Below are positions 1-8,638 of a DNA stretch of 64,000 nt, in pieces. Positions within the stretch are counted from its first letter, which is position 1; every line of letters begins with the position of its first letter. Source of the stretch: Desulfuromonadales bacterium (lineage in GTDB: Bacteria; Desulfobacterota; Desulfuromonadia; Desulfuromonadales; BM103); NCBI GenBank assembly GCA_030145195.1, contig JAQYVY010000004.1:41750-105749 (forward strand), in the 5' to 3' direction. Below the pieces are notes generated by a model. The model was not told where the DNA came from and ran no database searches. It saw only the letters and a program-made list of their open reading frames with translations. A program made the position numbers and the translations under genes.

Positions 1-317
1 CGGCGGAACTGCAGCTGCTGATTGGCAAATGCCCCTTCCAGTTTGGTACCACCACCACCTATTCAGCTGCCAATCACGAGCTGGCTCCGGCGGGCTTGAT
101 CATTGTCAATCCTGCGGATGCCGCCAAGCTCGGCGTTGCCGATGGTGGTCATCTCAAGGTCACCGGCCCGGTTGGGTCGGCGATCGGCAAGGTGATGATC
201 AACGAGATGGTTCCGGCCGGGTTGATCACGGCCTCCGATAACTTCACCGACATGAACATTCAGCAGATCATGCCCAGCGGTAGCAACTGCGTAGCGGTCA
301 CCGCGCTCAAAGCATAG
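1..317 (+). CDS. Molybdopterin oxidoreductase, C-terminal fragment (5' end outside window)
   Basis: The reading frame is open from the window edge (frame 3) to the TAG at 315-317, giving about 104 C-terminal residues. They resemble the molybdopterin-dinucleotide-binding domain that closes DMSO-reductase-superfamily proteins: an IIVNPADAAKLGVADGG stretch, followed by a small beta-barrel-like segment and a turn of the kind PAGLITASDNF. This ending is found in NuoG-like subunits and in soluble formate dehydrogenase-like proteins. The substrate cannot be told from this fragment. A strong terminator follows 24 bases after the stop, so it is the last gene of its transcript. The domain call is fairly firm; the exact family is open. 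Confidence 0.75.
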   Translation, partial: AELQLLIGKCPFQFGTTTTYSAANHELAPAGLIIVNPADAAKLGVADGGHLKVTGPVGSAIGKVMINEMVPAGLITASDNFTDMNIQQIMPSGSNCVAVTALKA

Positions 318-340
318 TCTGGTTTTATTCTGAATCCAAA

Positions 341-367
341 ACGCCCCGCCTCGCGGGGCGTTTTTTT
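341..367 (+). terminator. Intrinsic terminator
   Basis: Perfect GC-rich hairpin (acgccccgc / gcggggcgt, short loop) followed by seven T residues, placed just after the stop of the molybdopterin oxidoreductase fragment. Confidence 0.9.
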
Positions 368-394
368 GTTAAGGCCTTGTTCTCAATGCTCTCA

Positions 395-437
395 ACTAAA
401 GGTTCTCTTTGCGCTCTTAGCGCCTTTGCGTTAAATT
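395..437. repeat. Single arm of a dispersed extragenic repeat
   Basis: The text ctctttgcgc...gcgcctttgcgttaaa is closely related to the arms of the palindromic element at 27673-27767. Only one arm is present here, between the terminator and the cupin gene. It looks like a partial copy of a dispersed extragenic repeat; no coding potential is seen. Confidence 0.5.
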
Positions 438-506
438 ACTTTCGCAAAACTAACTATGGGGCAAATTCCAGCAAGCTTGCTCCCTCTTGACGCTTCGGAG
501 AAAATC

Positions 507-824
507 ATGTCGATTCAAGCTTTTGATTATCGTGACCAGATCAACTACAGCGACGAAAAAGCCAACAAGGTCGTTTTGACCGAATGCGCCCACGCCCGCA
601 CCACGCTGTGGTGTCTCAAACCGGGCCAGCACATTCATCCGCACGTCCACGCTGGCGATCACGTCTGGGTGGTGCTGGAAGGGACCGGGCTGTACCTCAG
701 CGAAGATCAGACGGATCTGCCGATCACGGCCGGAGCGATTGTATCCGCCCCGACCGGGAGCTCACACGGAGTGCGCAACACCGGCACGACTGGACTGGTG
801 TTTGCCAGTATCTCTGCCGGCTGA
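507..824 (+). CDS. Small single-domain cupin protein
   Basis: A 105-residue protein with one conserved beta-barrel of the cupin superfamily. The first metal-binding motif is visible as G-Q-H-I-H-P-H-V-H-A-G-D-H-V-W-V-V-L-E-G (residues about 43-62), and the second half carries PTGSSHGVRN with a final conserved His. The ATG at 507 is chosen because the sequence ggag lies 7-10 bases upstream and the domain begins soon after; an upstream ATG at 456 adds 17 unrelated residues. Small cupins of this type act as metal sensors, isomerases or dioxygenases, and the substrate cannot be read from sequence. It stands alone between two terminated units. Confidence 0.8.
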   Translation: MSIQAFDYRDQINYSDEKANKVVLTECAHARTTLWCLKPGQHIHPHVHAGDHVWVVLEGTGLYLSEDQTDLPITAGAIVSAPTGSSHGVRNTGTTGLVFASISAG

Positions 825-911
825 TCGGGGTTGATCGTGATAGAGTCAGTCGCCGCTTGCTTTTTTCGCAAGTCTCTTATATATTGATATCTAGATTAAA
901 GAGAGGGCACT

Positions 912-1067
912 ATGAAGTCTTTATTAATTCTGGTCGGTATTGTTGCCGCCTGGTACATTCTCAATCGCTGGATTCTCCCCCGTTTCGGGGTTGAGACTTG
1001 ACTGTCTGGTGCCTGTGAACTCCCCGTGCGGGATGAGAAAAAAGACGAGACCGAGCAGTCAGAATAG
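912..1067 (+). CDS. Candidate small membrane selenoprotein (in-frame UGA at 999-1001)
   Basis: Seen: a short ORF with ribosome site gagagg and ATG at 912 encodes a 29-residue single membrane helix protein (MKSLLILVGIVAAWYILNR, then WILPRFGVET) ending at TGA 999-1001. The frame stays open after the TGA for 21 further codons (starting LSGACELPVRDEKKDE) to a TAG at 1065-1067, immediately before a strong terminator. A small hairpin at 1020-1037 lies at the distance where bacterial SECIS elements sit. Known: this genome makes selenocysteine, since fdnG in this window has a clear in-frame UGA. Inferred: the UGA is read as Sec30, giving a 51-residue protein with helix, Sec-x4-Cys and an acidic tail. 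The alternative is a plain 29-residue membrane peptide with untranslated sequence behind it. Confidence 0.55.
1020..1037 (+). promoter_or_regulatory. SECIS-like hairpin after UGA
   Basis: The sequence ctccccgtgcgggatgag can fold as CTC/GAG and CCC/GGG with a two-base bulge (at) on the 3' side and the loop gtgc. It begins 19 bases after the UGA and has a G at the start of the loop, as bacterial SelB-binding hairpins do. The stem is short, so support is moderate only. Confidence 0.4.
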
Positions 1068-1077
1068 TTTATGAACT

Positions 1078-1111
1078 AAAAACGCCCCGAAGTGAATTTC
1101 GGGGCGTTTTT
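1078..1111 (+). terminator. Intrinsic terminator after the UGA-containing ORF
   Basis: Eleven-pair perfect stem (aacgccccgaa / ttcggggcgtt) followed by a T run. It starts 11 bases after the second stop codon (TAG 1065-1067), so transcription covers the whole extended frame. Confidence 0.92.
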
Positions 1112-1342
1112 GTTGTTGAGGGGTAAATTCTATAAACTTCACCGCCCTTGTCTAGCGTATCGTTGAATCGACTCCCCGGGCTGGCGCTTGAGCTAAACAC
1201 TGCCTTTGTTGACCTCCTTTCTTGCCAAAGTTCTCGTGGCCAGTCTAACGTCGCTCGCCAAAAATTATAATTACCTAACGTCTTATAACAACACAGAACT
1301 ATTGCATTTTGATCCTTTTTTAATCTTTGACTAAAACAGCGT

Positions 1343-1348
1343 TATAAT
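1343..1348 (+). promoter_or_regulatory. Probable -10 box for the riboswitch-adhesin transcript
   Basis: A perfect TATAAT lies 18 bases before the riboswitch P1 stem, placing the start of transcription near 1354-1356. A TTGACT at 1327-1332 is only 10 bases away and too close to be its -35; a T-rich stretch around 1316-1324 is at the right distance but is a poor match. The rest of 1112-1342 is AT-rich and holds no recognisable gene. Confidence 0.45.
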
Positions 1349-1365
1349 CAATAATAAGTTAGTAA

Positions 1366-1452
1366 ACTCTCCGATAAGAGCAAAGCTGGGGCGACCCAGT
1401 GACGCAAAGCCTTGGATCACAACGATGTGATGGCCGGGCTGCCGAAGAGAGC
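1366..1452 (+). promoter_or_regulatory. Cyclic di-GMP-I (GEMM-I) riboswitch aptamer
   Basis: The conserved GEMM-I blocks are present in order: a P1 strand ctctc (1367-1371) pairing with gagag (1447-1451), agcaaagctggggc, then gacgcaaagcc (1401-1411), a variable hairpin around ggatcac...gtgatgg, and the ccgggctgccga block (1434-1445). These match the family's invariant GACGCAAAGCC and GGC.GGGCUGCCGA regions. It sits about 100 bases before the autotransporter start, with a terminator in between, so c-di-GMP binding should decide transcription read-through. Whether binding turns expression on or off cannot be judged by eye. Confidence 0.88.
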
Positions 1453-1490
1453 ATGTACTTCTGGGGGAGCATCTACTTGTACACCCTTGG

Positions 1491-1530
1491 AACGCCTGTC
1501 TTCGCTTTGGAGATGGGCGTTTTTTATTTT
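1491..1530 (+). terminator. Riboswitch expression platform: intrinsic terminator
   Basis: Sequence aacgcc...ggcgtt forms a long hairpin with a gcttt loop and ends in ttttttatttttt. It lies between the c-di-GMP aptamer and the ribosome site (aaggaga at 1537-1543) of the adhesin gene, the classic position for a transcription-terminating expression platform. Confidence 0.85.
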
Positions 1531-1551
1531 TAACCCAAGGAGACAATTGGT

Positions 1552-4500
1552 ATGCGAAACTTAGTGAAAATTTCCGGGCAACGCTACGCCCTGCTTCTTG
1601 CTTTAGGGCTGTTCACAGCCTTTGCAAATCCGGCTTTTGCTTTGAACATCGGCTACTATACGCTTTTAAGCCCGAGTTCAACAACTCCAGCGACAACAAT
1701 AACAAATGGTGGTCACGCCCCTGTACAAATTACCACCTTATCAGGCGCTGATCTGAGTTCACTTGATGTACTTTGGGTCCTTAATCCAAATAACTATGGT
1801 TACTCGTCGGACTATACGAGTAATCTCTCTGTCGTAGATAATTTTATTAAGAATGGTGGTGGCCTGTTATTCCATGACAGGCATGTAACGACTGCGGCAA
1901 CAGCAATTCCCGGAGCTTCAGGGGTTTCTTTTCACCGTGCACCTGGGGCGAACATTGACATTGCTGCTGGAGCAGAGGCTCTTGCGGCCCAGATGGGCAT
2001 TACCAATACTTCATTAGATGGCGGGAATTGGTCCTATCATGGTTATGCCGATCTGGCTTCTCTTCCCGCAACAGCAGTTCCTGTTCTCACAACGGGGATT
2101 GCAAACCAAATAGTCGACTTCAACTATAGCTATGGTGCTGGTAGCGTTTATTATTCGTCAATTCCAATTGACCATTACATCGGGTTTGGAGGTAATCTCA
2201 ATTTCAGTCAATATATCGGCAACCTTGTTGATGCCGTAGAAGAGACTGTTCTTCTCGACAATTTAATTGTTAATAATTCCGAGACCCATGAGCTCTCCGG
2301 AAGTGACCAAACATACGAGTGGGTCCGATTGCTTGACGGTGAGATTGTTGACAGTGCTGCAACAAAAGGCCTTTTGACAGCAGACTCGGGCTATGACGTG
2401 CGGCTCGGCTCAATAAGCGCCAACCTTGCGGGCAGTGCCCTCACCAAAACCACCTCCGGTCTGGTGACTCTCTCCGGCAACAACAGCTATACCGGCGGCA
2501 CCTTATTGAATGACGGTAGCCTCAGTGTCAGCTCCGACAGCAACCTTGGTGATGCTTCCGGAGCTTTAAATTTTGATGGCGGCACCCTGCAAATTACAGG
2601 GACGACGCTCAACAGTACCGCCCGTACAATCAACTGGGGTAGCGGTGGCGGTGGCTTCGACGTCGCCGATGCCGGCAATATGTTCACGGTTAGTCAGGTG
2701 TTGTCAGGAAGTGGCGGCCTAACCAAAGAGGGTGATGGCACTCTGGCCCTCTCTGGTGCGAACACTTACACCGGTGGCACCGCCATTAACGGCGGTATCA
2801 TCCAGGTCAGCGCTGACAACAACCTCGGCGGCGGCAACATTTCATACAACAGCGGCACGCTGCAATATGCTGCTTTTTTCGATACGGCCAAGAACATGGC
2901 GCTCGAATCTCTGGGCGGAACGATTGATACCAACGGTTACGATTCAACCGCATCGGGCGTGATTGCTGGTGACGGATCCTTGACCAAGGAGGGTGCTGGC
3001 ACCTTGGCTCTTTCTGGTGCAAACACCTACACCGGTGGCACCGCCATCAACGGCGGCACTGTCCAGGTCGGTGCTGACAACAACCTCGGCACCGGCGACA
3101 TTGCTTACAACAGCGGGACACTGCAATATTCCGCCTCTTTCGATACCGCCAAGAACATGGCCCTCGAATCTCTGGGCGGCACCATCGATACCAACGGTTA
3201 CGATTCAACCGCATCGGGCGTGATTGCTGGTGACGGATCCTTGACCAAGGAGGGCACGGGTAATCTGACCCTGACCGGCAACAACAGCTACTCTGGCGGC
3301 ACCACGGTTTCCGCTGGCGTTTTGACCGGTAACACAGACAGCCTGCAAGGCGATATCGTCAATAATGCAGCCGTCGTCTTTGATCAAGCCGTTGCGGGCA
3401 CCTACGCAGACGTCATGAGCGGCTCCGGTTCTCTGACCAAGAGCAACAGCGGCACCCTGTCCCTCTCTGGCACCAACAGCTACTCTGGTGGCACCGCCAT
3501 CAACGGCGGCACAATCCAGTTAGGTGCCAACAATAACCTGGGAAGCGGCAACATCTCATACAACAGCGGAACCCTGAGCCTCACAGGCAGCCTGACCATT
3601 GCCAACGACATGACCCTCGAATCGCTGGGCGGAACGATTGTCACTGGCACCAATCATTCAACCCTGTCCGGGGACATCTCCGGGTCGGGTTCGTTGACCA
3701 AGGAAGGGACGTGGAACTTAACCATGTCCGGGAACAACAGCTACTCCGGGGGGACAAACATTAATGGGGGAGCTGTCGTGGCCAGCGCGGCCAACAACCT
3801 GGGCACGGGAAATATCACCTACAACGGCGGCAGGCTGGAGTATGGCGCTAGTTTTGACCTCAACAAGGACATGCTGCTTTATTCCGGTGGAGGCAGCATT
3901 GTCACCAACGGATACAACTCGGCTATTTTTGGCGTGATCTCCGGAGATGGTTCTTTGACCAAATACGGTGATGGCACCCTCACTCTCTCTGGATCCAACA
4001 CCTACACGGGATTAACGCATATTTCTGGCGGCACTTTGCAAACCGGAAAGGATGAAGTCCTTTACAACTCGGCCTGGATAACACTCGGTCCCGGGGGCAC
4101 CTTCGACCTCAACGATAATACCGAGAGAGTGGGATTGGTTAATGGAAATGGTCTCGTAGACATTGGTTCAGGACATCTCATTACCGGTGGTCTTGATGTC
4201 GGGGCTGCTTACGGTGGGGTTTTCATCGGAGATGGAACACTAACAAAAGAAGGGGACAGCACTTGGGGCCTCACAGGAGATCATAACAGCTTCACTGGAA
4301 CCCTAAACATAAATCAAGGACGCATCAACCTGTTTGGTTCCAACGAAAGCATCTACAACGGTCTCACTCTCAACGTCGGGGACAATAGTGCCGCTACGCT
4401 AGACATCAAAGGACGTATTGAAACGGTCGGTAGCGTGACCCTCGTCAATGGAACCCTGGAAGACGGTGTGGGTGGTGGTGAACTCACTGCTGCCAGCTAC

Positions 4501-7500
4501 GACCTGCAGAACGGCACTGTCAATGCCGCCCTCGGAGCGGGCACCCTGTCAAAGACAACTGCTAACACGGTCGTTCTTAACGGCACAACAGACGCCGAAA
4601 TTATTTACCTCAAAGAAGGCACTCTACAGCTGAATGACTCCGAGCGATTGGACAACAGCAGTGCTGTCCACCTGCAGGGAGGCAGTCTGGATCTTCAGGG
4701 CTATGATGAGACCGTCGGGTACATCGACTCCAGTAGCTCGGGAGGAACCATTGATGGCACGAGAACACTTCAGGCTGGTTACTACGGGTTCGGCGGCACC
4801 AACACTACAGTCAATGCTAACCTTGGCACAAACTCCCTCTATCAGTGGGGGGGCACGACGGTTCTGAATGGAACCAAGGGAAGTGGCTGGACACAAGTTT
4901 CTGCCGGAACGCTGAAAATCGGTGCAAATGAGCGACTCGATGACGAGAGCATGGTTTCCGTGTCGACCGGTTCTCTCGACCTGAACGGAAAAACGGAAAC
5001 GGTTACCGGCATTTCTCTCAATACTGGCGGTTCTCTGGACGACAGTGCTGGCAACGGATTGCTGATTGCGGGGACCTATGGTCTCACCGATGGTACGGTG
5101 AATGTAGACCTCGGAGGTGGCCTCCTCAGAAAAGTAACGGCAGGAACCGTGGTCCTGAACTCTTCTACCTTGGCGGAAACTGTCACAATAGAAGAAGGCA
5201 CTCTGCAATTGGGCCAAGACGAGGCCCTCTACAACATGGCGACACTTACTGTCAGTGGCGGCAGCCTCAACCTCAATGGTTACACGGAAACGGTCAATAG
5301 CGCAGTCCTTAGCGGTGGAACCCTTGACGACACTGTTGGCAGCGGCCAGTTGACCGCTGAAACCTACAACCTGCAGTCCGGTGTCGTTAATGCTGCTTTG
5401 GGTGCGGGAGCGATCACTAAGACGACATTTGGCACGGTGGTGCTAAATGCGGCGACCCTGGCTTCGACCGTGGACGTCCAAGCTGGCATTCTGCAGTTGG
5501 ACGAAGTTGACGTCCTGGATAATTTGGCAGCTTTGAGTGTCACCGGTGGCAGTCTGGACCTGAATGGCTTCACCGAAACCGTCAACAGTGTCGTGTTGGG
5601 CAGCGGTAGTCTGGACGACTCGGCTGGCGCGGGTCAGTTGATCGCCGAAACTTACGAGCTGCAGTCCGGTGCCGTCAACGTGGCGCTGGGCGCGGGAGCC
5701 ATCACCAAGACGAACATCGGCACCGTGACGTTAAATGCGGTAACTTTGGGCACAACGGTAGACATCAGCGGTGGCATCCTGCAGCTGGCTGAGAACGAAG
5801 TGATCTACAACACGGCGGCCGTTACAGTGAACAACGGTACGCTGGACCTCAACGATTACACCGAAACCATCGGTTCGCTGGCGGGCAGCGGTAATGTTGA
5901 CCTGGGCGCGGGAGCGCTGACGGTTGGGGTGAATAACACTGACACCAACTTTGATGGCGTGATCAGCGGAACCGGTTCTGTGACCAAAGTCGGCCTTGGC
6001 ACCATCGTCCTTGCCGGTAAAAACCTCTATAGCGGCAACACCACCGTAGCTGACGGCACCCTGCAGACCGGCGCCAGCGAAGTCTTGTACAACAGCGGCG
6101 TTCTGAATATTGTGACCGGCGGCAGCTTTGATGTTAATGGCAACGACGAGACGGTTGGCACGGTCGCTCTTGTTGATGGTACGCTTGATGATAGTGCTGG
6201 TGGTGGCCTGTTGACTGCGGCCAGCTATCGATTAACATCTGGCACGGTGAATGCCGCCCTGGGTGAGGGTTCGCTCGTTACTGGAGGAGGCACTGTTGTA
6301 TTAAATGGCACCTCTGAAAGCAGCATCATTAGCCTTAACACTGGAACCTTGCAACTTGGAGCCTCTGAGCGGCTGCATAATAGCGCCACTCTTATTCCCT
6401 TTGGGGGCACACTTGACCTGCAAGGCTTTGATGAAACAATCGGTCAAATCGCAGGGAGCAGCTTTGGTCTAACGCTCAATGGCACCGGCACCCTTCAGGC
6501 CAATTCCTACAGCATGTGGAATGCAGTAATAAACGCCAACCTCGGCACAGGAACCTTGCGGCAATCTAATGGCACAACTATCCTGAATGGCTCCAAGGGT
6601 TCCGGCGATGTGAATATTGTGTCTGGGCTGTTACAGACCGGCAACAACGAGGTTATTTATAACTCTTCGGCTGTTACGGTTACAGGTTCCGGTCTTCTCG
6701 ACATCAATGACCACACCGAAACGATCGGCTCTTTAGCTGGTGACGGTAGTGTCGATTTGGGCACGGGCTCTCTGACCACAGGCGGTAATGATACCAGCAC
6801 CACCTTTGCCGGTACGATCAGTGGCGCTGGCGACTTGAACAAGATGGGTGCGGGCGTCTTCGATATGACAGGCGACAACAGTTTTGTTGGCACCACCACC
6901 ATCTACAACGGCGCCCTGATGGTCAACGGCACCCTGGCTTCACACGTTATGAACATGGCCGACGGCCTGCTGGGGGGCAGTGGTACCATTGCCGGAAATG
7001 TGACCAACTATGGCACTCTGGCACCGGGCAATTCGATTGGAACCTTGACTGTCGGCAACTACAACTCCGCGATCGGCTCCATCTTTGAGGTTGAGGTTGA
7101 CGCCGATGGCAACAGCGACCAGATCGCCACAACGGGTACGGCAACCATCAACGGTGGTACGGTTGAGGTTTTGGCTCTTGGCGATGTGGTTGATTACAAC
7201 CGCCGCACCATCTACAACGTGGTGACTGCCGACGGTGGCGTTGCCGGCAGCTACGAGGGCGTCACGGTCGATCTGGCCGAACTGACTCCGTTCCTTGCTT
7301 ATGATGATCCCGACCTGGTGGAACTGATTCTGGTTCGCAACGATATCAACCTGGCTGAGATTGCTGCGGCTGAGACAGAAAACCAGAAGTCGGTGGCCGC
7401 GGTTCTGACCAAGGCGTCTCTGACCACCTTTGACGGCGACCTGGCCGAAGTGCTGGATGTGTTTGTCGACGAGCTGGATGAAGCTGGGCGGCGGGCAGCG

Positions 7501-8550
7501 CTGGACGAGCTGGGCGGGCAGAAACTACACACCGCTCTGCCCACGGCGGCCTTTGGTTTGATCGAGTCGTTCCAGGGCGCAGTCGGTAGCCGCATGAGCC
7601 GATTGCATCAGGCCAACCAGCAGGGCATGGCACAGATTGATCCGCTCGATGGCGTGCAGCTGGCCATGGCGGGCGACATTACCGACCTGGGCCCGCTCGA
7701 CAGCAAGGGTCAACAAGACCAGAACCTGTGGGTCCATATGTATGGAGTCAATGGTGACGTCGATAAAGACGAGAACGCCGCTGGTTATGACTACGATCTC
7801 TACGGCGCGGCTTTCGGTCTCGACTTTCCGGTAACCTCGCGCACCAACCTGGGTCTCACCGTTGGTTACGGTACGGCAGACGTCAAGACTGAACTGAATG
7901 ATGTCGCCGACATCGAGAGTGTTCAGGTCGGCCTCTACAGCAACTATGAGAACCAGGCCTTCTACCTCGATGGCTTGGTCTCTTACGCCGACAACAGCTA
8001 CGACACCACCCGCGAGATTACCGTGGGCTCGATCACCGAAACCGCCACCGCCGATTACGACGGTAGCGAATGGGCGATTGCCGGTGAGATGGGTTACATC
8101 GGCACCGCCGGAGAGTACAATGTGCAGCCGTTCTTTGGCACCCGCTGGTTGCGTTTGGATGAAGACGGCTTTACCGAAAAGGGTGCTGGCAGCCTGAGCC
8201 TGCGGGTTGATGCCCGCACCGCCTACTCGTGGAAGATCTTCCCCGGTCTGCGCATCAGCCGTCCGGTGAAGACCGGCGAGCAGAGCTACTTCATTCCGCA
8301 AGCCAGCATGAAGCTGATCCGGGAATTGCGCGATAACAATGACACCGTCAGCGCCAGCTTTGCGGGTGCGCCTTCAGCAGGCAGCTTCCAGGTTGAAGGT
8401 GTCGACATTGATCGCAGCAGCATCGAACTCGGTGCCGGCTTCAAGGTTCTGGACAAAGGGACGTTGCAGGTGAACCTGGATGTCACGACCGAGATTAATG
8501 ACGAGAGAACAGCGCATAGTGTCAATGGTGGTTTCAAACTGCTCTGGTAA
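1552..8550 (+). CDS. Giant autotransporter adhesin (2332 aa) with beta-strand repeats
   Basis: Type Va autotransporter. Residues 1-30 form a signal peptide ending near NPAFA. Residues about 31-230 are a non-repeat domain (GYYTLLSP..., LDVLWVLNPNNYG, NGGGLLFHDRH) that looks like a Rossmann/glutamine-amidotransferase-like fold. From about 285 to 1900 run passenger repeats: first 87-residue units with LTKEG.GTL.LSG.N.Y.GGT (autotransporter-associated beta strand repeat), then about 88-residue units with GSLDLNG.TETV and TKT..GTVVLN. Residues about 2055-2332 are the outer-membrane beta-barrel, ending in F-K-L-L-W as expected for BAM recognition. No protease or catalytic motif was found in the passenger. 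A c-di-GMP riboswitch precedes the gene, so a surface adhesin for the sessile state is inferred. It is monocistronic, closed by a terminator. Confidence 0.93.
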   Translation: MRNLVKISGQRYALLLALGLFTAFANPAFALNIGYYTLLSPSSTTPATTITNGGHAPVQITTLSGADLSSLDVLWVLNPNNYGYSSDYTSNLSVVDNFIKNGGGLLFHDRHVTTAATAIPGASGVSFHRAPGANIDIAAGAEALAAQMGITNTSLDGGNWSYHGYADLASLPATAVPVLTTGIANQIVDFNYSYGAGSVYYSSIPIDHYIGFGGNLNFSQYIGNLVDAVEETVLLDNLIVNNSETHELSGSDQTYEWVRLLDGEIVDSAATKGLLTADSGYDVRLGSISANLAGSALTKTTSGLVTLSGNNSYTGGTLLNDGSLSVSSDSNLGDASGALNFDGGTLQITGTTLNSTARTINWGSGGGGFDVADAGNMFTVSQVLSGSGGLTKEGDGTLALSGANTYTGGTAINGGIIQVSADNNLGGGNISYNSGTLQYAAFFDTAKNMALESLGGTIDTNGYDSTASGVIAGDGSLTKEGAGTLALSGANTYTGGTAINGGTVQVGADNNLGTGDIAYNSGTLQYSASFDTAKNMALESLGGTIDTNGYDSTASGVIAGDGSLTKEGTGNLTLTGNNSYSGGTTVSAGVLTGNTDSLQGDIVNNAAVVFDQAVAGTYADVMSGSGSLTKSNSGTLSLSGTNSYSGGTAINGGTIQLGANNNLGSGNISYNSGTLSLTGSLTIANDMTLESLGGTIVTGTNHSTLSGDISGSGSLTKEGTWNLTMSGNNSYSGGTNINGGAVVASAANNLGTGNITYNGGRLEYGASFDLNKDMLLYSGGGSIVTNGYNSAIFGVISGDGSLTKYGDGTLTLSGSNTYTGLTHISGGTLQTGKDEVLYNSAWITLGPGGTFDLNDNTERVGLVNGNGLVDIGSGHLITGGLDVGAAYGGVFIGDGTLTKEGDSTWGLTGDHNSFTGTLNINQGRINLFGSNESIYNGLTLNVGDNSAATLDIKGRIETVGSVTLVNGTLEDGVGGGELTAASYDLQNGTVNAALGAGTLSKTTANTVVLNGTTDAEIIYLKEGTLQLNDSERLDNSSAVHLQGGSLDLQGYDETVGYIDSSSSGGTIDGTRTLQAGYYGFGGTNTTVNANLGTNSLYQWGGTTVLNGTKGSGWTQVSAGTLKIGANERLDDESMVSVSTGSLDLNGKTETVTGISLNTGGSLDDSAGNGLLIAGTYGLTDGTVNVDLGGGLLRKVTAGTVVLNSSTLAETVTIEEGTLQLGQDEALYNMATLTVSGGSLNLNGYTETVNSAVLSGGTLDDTVGSGQLTAETYNLQSGVVNAALGAGAITKTTFGTVVLNAATLASTVDVQAGILQLDEVDVLDNLAALSVTGGSLDLNGFTETVNSVVLGSGSLDDSAGAGQLIAETYELQSGAVNVALGAGAITKTNIGTVTLNAVTLGTTVDISGGILQLAENEVIYNTAAVTVNNGTLDLNDYTETIGSLAGSGNVDLGAGALTVGVNNTDTNFDGVISGTGSVTKVGLGTIVLAGKNLYSGNTTVADGTLQTGASEVLYNSGVLNIVTGGSFDVNGNDETVGTVALVDGTLDDSAGGGLLTAASYRLTSGTVNAALGEGSLVTGGGTVVLNGTSESSIISLNTGTLQLGASERLHNSATLIPFGGTLDLQGFDETIGQIAGSSFGLTLNGTGTLQANSYSMWNAVINANLGTGTLRQSNGTTILNGSKGSGDVNIVSGLLQTGNNEVIYNSSAVTVTGSGLLDINDHTETIGSLAGDGSVDLGTGSLTTGGNDTSTTFAGTISGAGDLNKMGAGVFDMTGDNSFVGTTTIYNGALMVNGTLASHVMNMADGLLGGSGTIAGNVTNYGTLAPGNSIGTLTVGNYNSAIGSIFEVEVDADGNSDQIATTGTATINGGTVEVLALGDVVDYNRRTIYNVVTADGGVAGSYEGVTVDLAELTPFLAYDDPDLVELILVRNDINLAEIAAAETENQKSVAAVLTKASLTTFDGDLAEVLDVFVDELDEAGRRAALDELGGQKLHTALPTAAFGLIESFQGAVGSRMSRLHQANQQGMAQIDPLDGVQLAMAGDITDLGPLDSKGQQDQNLWVHMYGVNGDVDKDENAAGYDYDLYGAAFGLDFPVTSRTNLGLTVGYGTADVKTELNDVADIESVQVGLYSNYENQAFYLDGLVSYADNSYDTTREITVGSITETATADYDGSEWAIAGEMGYIGTAGEYNVQPFFGTRWLRLDEDGFTEKGAGSLSLRVDARTAYSWKIFPGLRISRPVKTGEQSYFIPQASMKLIRELRDNNDTVSASFAGAPSAGSFQVEGVDIDRSSIELGAGFKVLDKGTLQVNLDVTTEINDERTAHSVNGGFKLLW
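2707..3760 (+). repeat. Tandem 261-bp coding repeats in the adhesin
   Basis: The unit beginning near 2709 recurs 261 bases later (near 2970) with very few differences, including long identical stretches such as gattcaaccgcatcgggcg. More diverged copies follow around 3231, 3420 and 3690. Near-identity at DNA level points to recent duplication and possible copy-number variation of the passenger. Confidence 0.85.
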
Positions 8551-8582
8551 CAGGCCGAACCACCAAGATTGCGCCATAACAT

Positions 8583-8616
8583 AAAGAAGCCCCGGCCATT
8601 TGGCCGGGGCTTCTTT
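8583..8616. terminator. Bidirectional terminator between adhesin and zinc-ribbon gene
   Basis: Sixteen-pair perfect inverted repeat (aaagaagccccggcca / tggccggggcttcttt) with a two-base loop. It lies between convergent genes and has T or A runs suited to both directions. Confidence 0.92.
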
Positions 8617-8638
8617 GTGCACCTATTAGTCGAAAGTC

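Noticed and set aside
1327..1332. TTGACT as the -35 box for the TATAAT at 1343
   Set aside because: Only ten bases separate them, too few for a sigma-70 promoter.
2707..3760. Direct repeats considered as a CRISPR array
   Set aside because: Units are 261 bases, in frame and protein-coding; no short repeat/spacer alternation.
4624..5217. 197-codon antisense frame in the adhesin repeats
   Set aside because: Arises from the repetitive codon use of the passenger; similar antisense frames recur with the repeats.
7525..8301. 258-codon open frame antisense to the adhesin beta-barrel
   Set aside because: Mirror of a GC-rich coding frame; no ribosome site and no family resemblance, and the plus-strand barrel is certain.
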